Part shown: one piece after another, positions 7,123 through 8,669 of the stretch | Layout: the number at the start of each line of letters is the position of its first letter | Numbering within the stretch: position 1 is the stretch's first letter | Source of the DNA: Oscillospiraceae bacterium | GTDB lineage: Bacteria > Bacillota > Clostridia > Oscillospirales > Ruminococcaceae | Length of the DNA stretch: 8,669 nucleotides | Assembly: GCA_019413245.1 (NCBI GenBank) | Contig: DXNX01000013.1 | Location: 4,052-12,720, forward strand | Direction: 5' to 3' | Made by a program: the position numbers and the translations under genes | The notes under the pieces: model-generated | The model's input: the letters and a program-made list of their open reading frames with translations, nothing else | Database searches by the model: none | What the model was told of the DNA's origin: nothing

Positions 7123-7141
7123 GCGCGTATAACCCTTGTTA

Positions 7142-7162
7142 TTTCTGAACACAGAAAGGAGG
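7142..7162 (+). promoter_or_regulatory. Ribosome binding site of ftsQ with an adjoining small hairpin
   Basis: AAAGGAGG (7155-7162) stands 6 bases before the ATG at 7169 and selects that start over a TTG at 7136 with no ribosome site. A perfect 6-bp inverted repeat, TTTCTG (7142-7147) and CAGAAA (7152-7157) with a 4-base loop, ends inside the start of this site, so the stem could modulate ribosome access. The binding site is clear; a regulatory role for the stem is only a suggestion. Confidence 0.6.
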
Positions 7163-7168
7163 CCGCGG

Positions 7169-8419
7169 ATGGACCGTGACCAGCGAAGCCGCCGGCAAAA
7201 AGCCGCCGCGACCCCGCCGCCCAACCGTCGGCCGGCACCACGCAGCATGAAAAGCCGCCTGGGTCTGACAAAACAGGGGCAGTCGGCAACCCGTCAGGCG
7301 CCCAACGGCCGTACCGCAGCCGGGCAGTCTACCCGGCCGCAACAGCGCCCGGCCTCACAGAAAGGTACCGGCAATTCTGCTGCGGGGGCACGTCGCCCGC
7401 AGCAGCAGAACCCGCAGAAGGCTGCATACCGGCAAAATCCCAATCGCCGTCCTCCGCGCCGCGTGACGCACGCAGAGCAGTTGCGCCGCCGCCGTCATCG
7501 TGCCATGCTGGGAATGTTGCTGGTCCTGGTGGTTCTGGTGGGCGGTATCATTCTGTCCATCAATCTGCTGTTCAAGGTGACTGCTTTCCGCATCGAGAAT
7601 ACGGACGGTTCCACGCCCGCCAATACCGGCATCTATACGGAAGAGCAGATCATCGATTTGCTGGGCATTGCGGAAGGGGATAGCCTGTTTGGATTCTCTA
7701 CCCAGGAAAAGTCCCAGCTGTTGCTGAACAGCCTGCCGTATCTGGACGTGGCGGAAGTGGATACCCAGATGCCGAACACCGTGGTGGTCAAAGTTCAGCC
7801 GGCTACGGAGCGATTTATGATGGAATATGGCGGTCAGTGGCTGGTTCTCAGCGACCATCTGAAGGTATTGCGTACCAGCGACAGCCAGCCGGAAGATATG
7901 ATCTGGCTGGAAGCCAATGTCCCCCAGGGACAGGCGACCACACCGGGCAGCTTCCTGTCTGTACAACAGAGCGAAGACCAGGCTACGGCGGAGACCAGTC
8001 ATATTTCCGCCCAGGATACCCTGAATCAGCTCATGGATGAACTGGATGCTAATGGATTGCTGGACGGAGTGTCTGTGATTGATTTGTCGGATTTGACAGA
8101 GCTGAACTTCCTCTACCAGGGGCGGGTTTCCGTCACCCTGGGTACTGCGAATAACCTGGATTACAAGATCCGATTCGCTGCGACTCTGATTCTGGATGTG
8201 GATGGTACGGGCCTGACAGCTTCCGACCGCGGCACACTGGATGTGAGCCGCCAGCTGGAGGACGGCAATATTGAGGCTACTTTCAACGCCGATACCAGCA
8301 CGCCCACACCGGCCCCCACTCCGGAACCGACACCGGAAGGGGACACGGATACGGGTGATGGGAGCGATTCGGGTGAACCCACGCCGACGCCGGAAGCTAC
8401 CCCGGAACCGGAAGCCTGA
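7169..8419 (+). CDS. ftsQ: FtsQ/DivIB-type POTRA cell division protein with long disordered ends
   Basis: FtsQ/DivIB is a single-pass membrane protein that links FtsL, DivIC/FtsB, FtsW and the septal PBP in the divisome. Of 416 residues, 1-112 are a cytoplasmic, strongly basic region rich in Arg, Gln, Pro and Ala; 113-135 form the membrane segment; 136-210 read as the POTRA domain (FKVTAFRIEN, YTEEQIIDLLGIAEGDSLF, LPYLDVAEVDTQMPNTVVV); and 211-375 as the beta domain (WLVLSDHLKVL, GRVSVTLG). Residues 376-416 are a Thr/Pro/Glu-rich extracellular tail (TPTPAPTPEPTPE and a second similar run). Both ends make it longer than the roughly 260-280 residues usual for DivIB. Sequence conservation in this family is low, so the call rests on topology, POTRA pattern and position after murG, as in many dcw clusters. 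A terminator-like stem separates it from murG. Confidence 0.85.
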   Translation: MDRDQRSRRQKAAATPPPNRRPAPRSMKSRLGLTKQGQSATRQAPNGRTAAGQSTRPQQRPASQKGTGNSAAGARRPQQQNPQKAAYRQNPNRRPPRRVTHAEQLRRRRHRAMLGMLLVLVVLVGGIILSINLLFKVTAFRIENTDGSTPANTGIYTEEQIIDLLGIAEGDSLFGFSTQEKSQLLLNSLPYLDVAEVDTQMPNTVVVKVQPATERFMMEYGGQWLVLSDHLKVLRTSDSQPEDMIWLEANVPQGQATTPGSFLSVQQSEDQATAETSHISAQDTLNQLMDELDANGLLDGVSVIDLSDLTELNFLYQGRVSVTLGTANNLDYKIRFAATLILDVDGTGLTASDRGTLDVSRQLEDGNIEATFNADTSTPTPAPTPEPTPEGDTDTGDGSDSGEPTPTPEATPEPEA

Positions 8420-8446
8420 CCCAAGACGACCAGGCAAAATTAAATA

Positions 8447-8497
8447 AAAAGGGCCCCCGCGGCTTCTTCCAAAAAGGGAGTGCCGCGGGGACCTTTT
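8447..8497. terminator. Intrinsic terminator between convergent ftsQ and purB
   Basis: AAAAGG plus CCCCGCGGC on the left (8447-8463) pairs with GCCGCGGGG plus CCTTTT on the right (8482-8497), with a small bulge between the two helices. The 18-base apical region can pair further (CTTCC with GGGAG). Read on the minus strand, the stem is followed by a long T-rich tail (the complement of 8435-8450), which makes a strong terminator for purB. On the + strand the T-run is four bases then CATG, so it serves ftsQ less strongly. Confidence 0.85.
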
Positions 8498-8534
8498 CAT
8501 GTATGAGGGGTACCGTGCCTTACAGACAAACCAA

Positions 8535-8669
8535 TCAGACGCTCAGTTCCGATTTCTGACCCAGAGCATCAGGATTAGCCGCCAGCAGCGGGCGGATGTA
8601 CTGATCCAGATATTCCTGTACTTGCTCCGGAGCACGGCCGGTGAAGGCTTCCGGCGTCAGTTCGGACTC
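8535..8669 (-). CDS. purB: Adenylosuccinate lyase PurB, C-terminal end only
   Basis: Only the last 44 codons and the stop (complement of TCA at 8535-8537) are present; the rest lies beyond the window. The end reads LTPEAFTGRAPEQVQEYL and then IRPLLAANPDALG, finishing in ELSV. This matches the C-terminal tail of clostridial adenylosuccinate lyases, where a TGRA motif is followed by QV/QT-E and a helix leading to a short ending such as ELNV. PurB acts twice in purine synthesis, releasing fumarate from SAICAR and from adenylosuccinate. It is convergent with the wall cluster and has its own terminator, so no functional link is implied. The identification rests on a short segment. Confidence 0.75.
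   Translation of the reverse strand, partial: ESELTPEAFTGRAPEQVQEYLDQYIRPLLAANPDALGQKSELSV

Noticed and set aside
7128..7133. TATAAC as a -10 box for an ftsQ promoter
   Set aside because: No -35-like hexamer lies 16-18 bases upstream; that position falls in the loop of the murG terminator stem.
7136..7138. TTG at 7136 as the ftsQ start
   Set aside because: No Shine-Dalgarno precedes it, while ATG at 7169 has AAAGGAGG 6 bases upstream.
5797..7248. A 483-codon open frame on the minus strand opposite murG
   Set aside because: It is a shadow of murG and the ends of its neighbours, has no recognisable motif, and runs through the murG terminator stem and the ftsQ ribosome site.
7355..8500. A 381-codon open frame on the minus strand opposite ftsQ
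   Set aside because: It would start inside the intergenic terminator stem and its composition mirrors the low-complexity regions of ftsQ; nothing suggests a real protein.
1..8669. Mobile elements, CRISPR arrays, tRNA or rRNA genes
   Set aside because: I found no transposase or integrase motifs, no regularly spaced identical repeats, and no structural RNA signatures; genes are tightly packed and coherent.

Overview
The window is a piece of a division and cell wall (dcw) cluster from a Gram-positive, fairly GC-rich bacterium. The most likely source is a clostridial gut Firmicute of the Oscillospirales/Ruminococcaceae type (Faecalibacterium/Subdoligranulum/Gemmiger-like). That placement is inferred from the PASTA-bearing class B PBP, the strong AGGAGG-type ribosome binding sites, the clostridial style of MraY, FtsW, MurG and FtsQ, and the convergent purB. 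It was not tested by a search.

Layout, left to right. (1) 2-2179: the 3' part of a class B penicillin-binding protein (septal transpeptidase, FtsI/SpoVD type) with two C-terminal PASTA domains and a Thr/Asp/Ser tail. (2) 2192-3562: murF. (3) 3595-4608: mraY. (4) 4651-5922: ftsW-family SEDS glycosyltransferase. (5) 5965-7089: murG. (6) a terminator-like hairpin at 7094-7122. (7) 7169-8419: an FtsQ/DivIB-type division protein with long disordered ends. (8) a hairpin terminator at about 8447-8497 between convergent genes. (9) 8535-8669, minus strand: the last 44 codons of purB, which is purine synthesis and unrelated to the cluster. All genes from 2 to 8419 are on the + strand with gaps of 12 to 79 bases. 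No stretch over 300 bases lacks a gene.

How the genes work together: MurF adds D-Ala-D-Ala to finish the UDP-MurNAc-pentapeptide. MraY loads it onto undecaprenyl phosphate to give lipid I, and MurG adds GlcNAc to give lipid II. FtsW polymerises lipid II, the PBP cross-links the new septal wall, and FtsQ/DivIB ties the synthases into the divisome. murE and murD, which sit in this run in Bacillus subtilis, are absent here.

The most interesting points are regulatory. A near-consensus sigma-A promoter (TTGCCA, 17 bases, TAGAAT) lies inside the murF coding region, in a patch of AT-rich, non-preferred codons, placed to transcribe mraY-ftsW-murG. A compact inverted-repeat structure that could fold as an H-type pseudoknot covers the ftsW Shine-Dalgarno. 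A terminator-like stem separates murG from ftsQ. At the protein level, the PBP carries an acidic insertion just before its active-site serine, and MraY has Ala in place of the third His of its HHH motif. I saw no mobile element, CRISPR array, tRNA/rRNA gene or evidently new defence or metabolic system.
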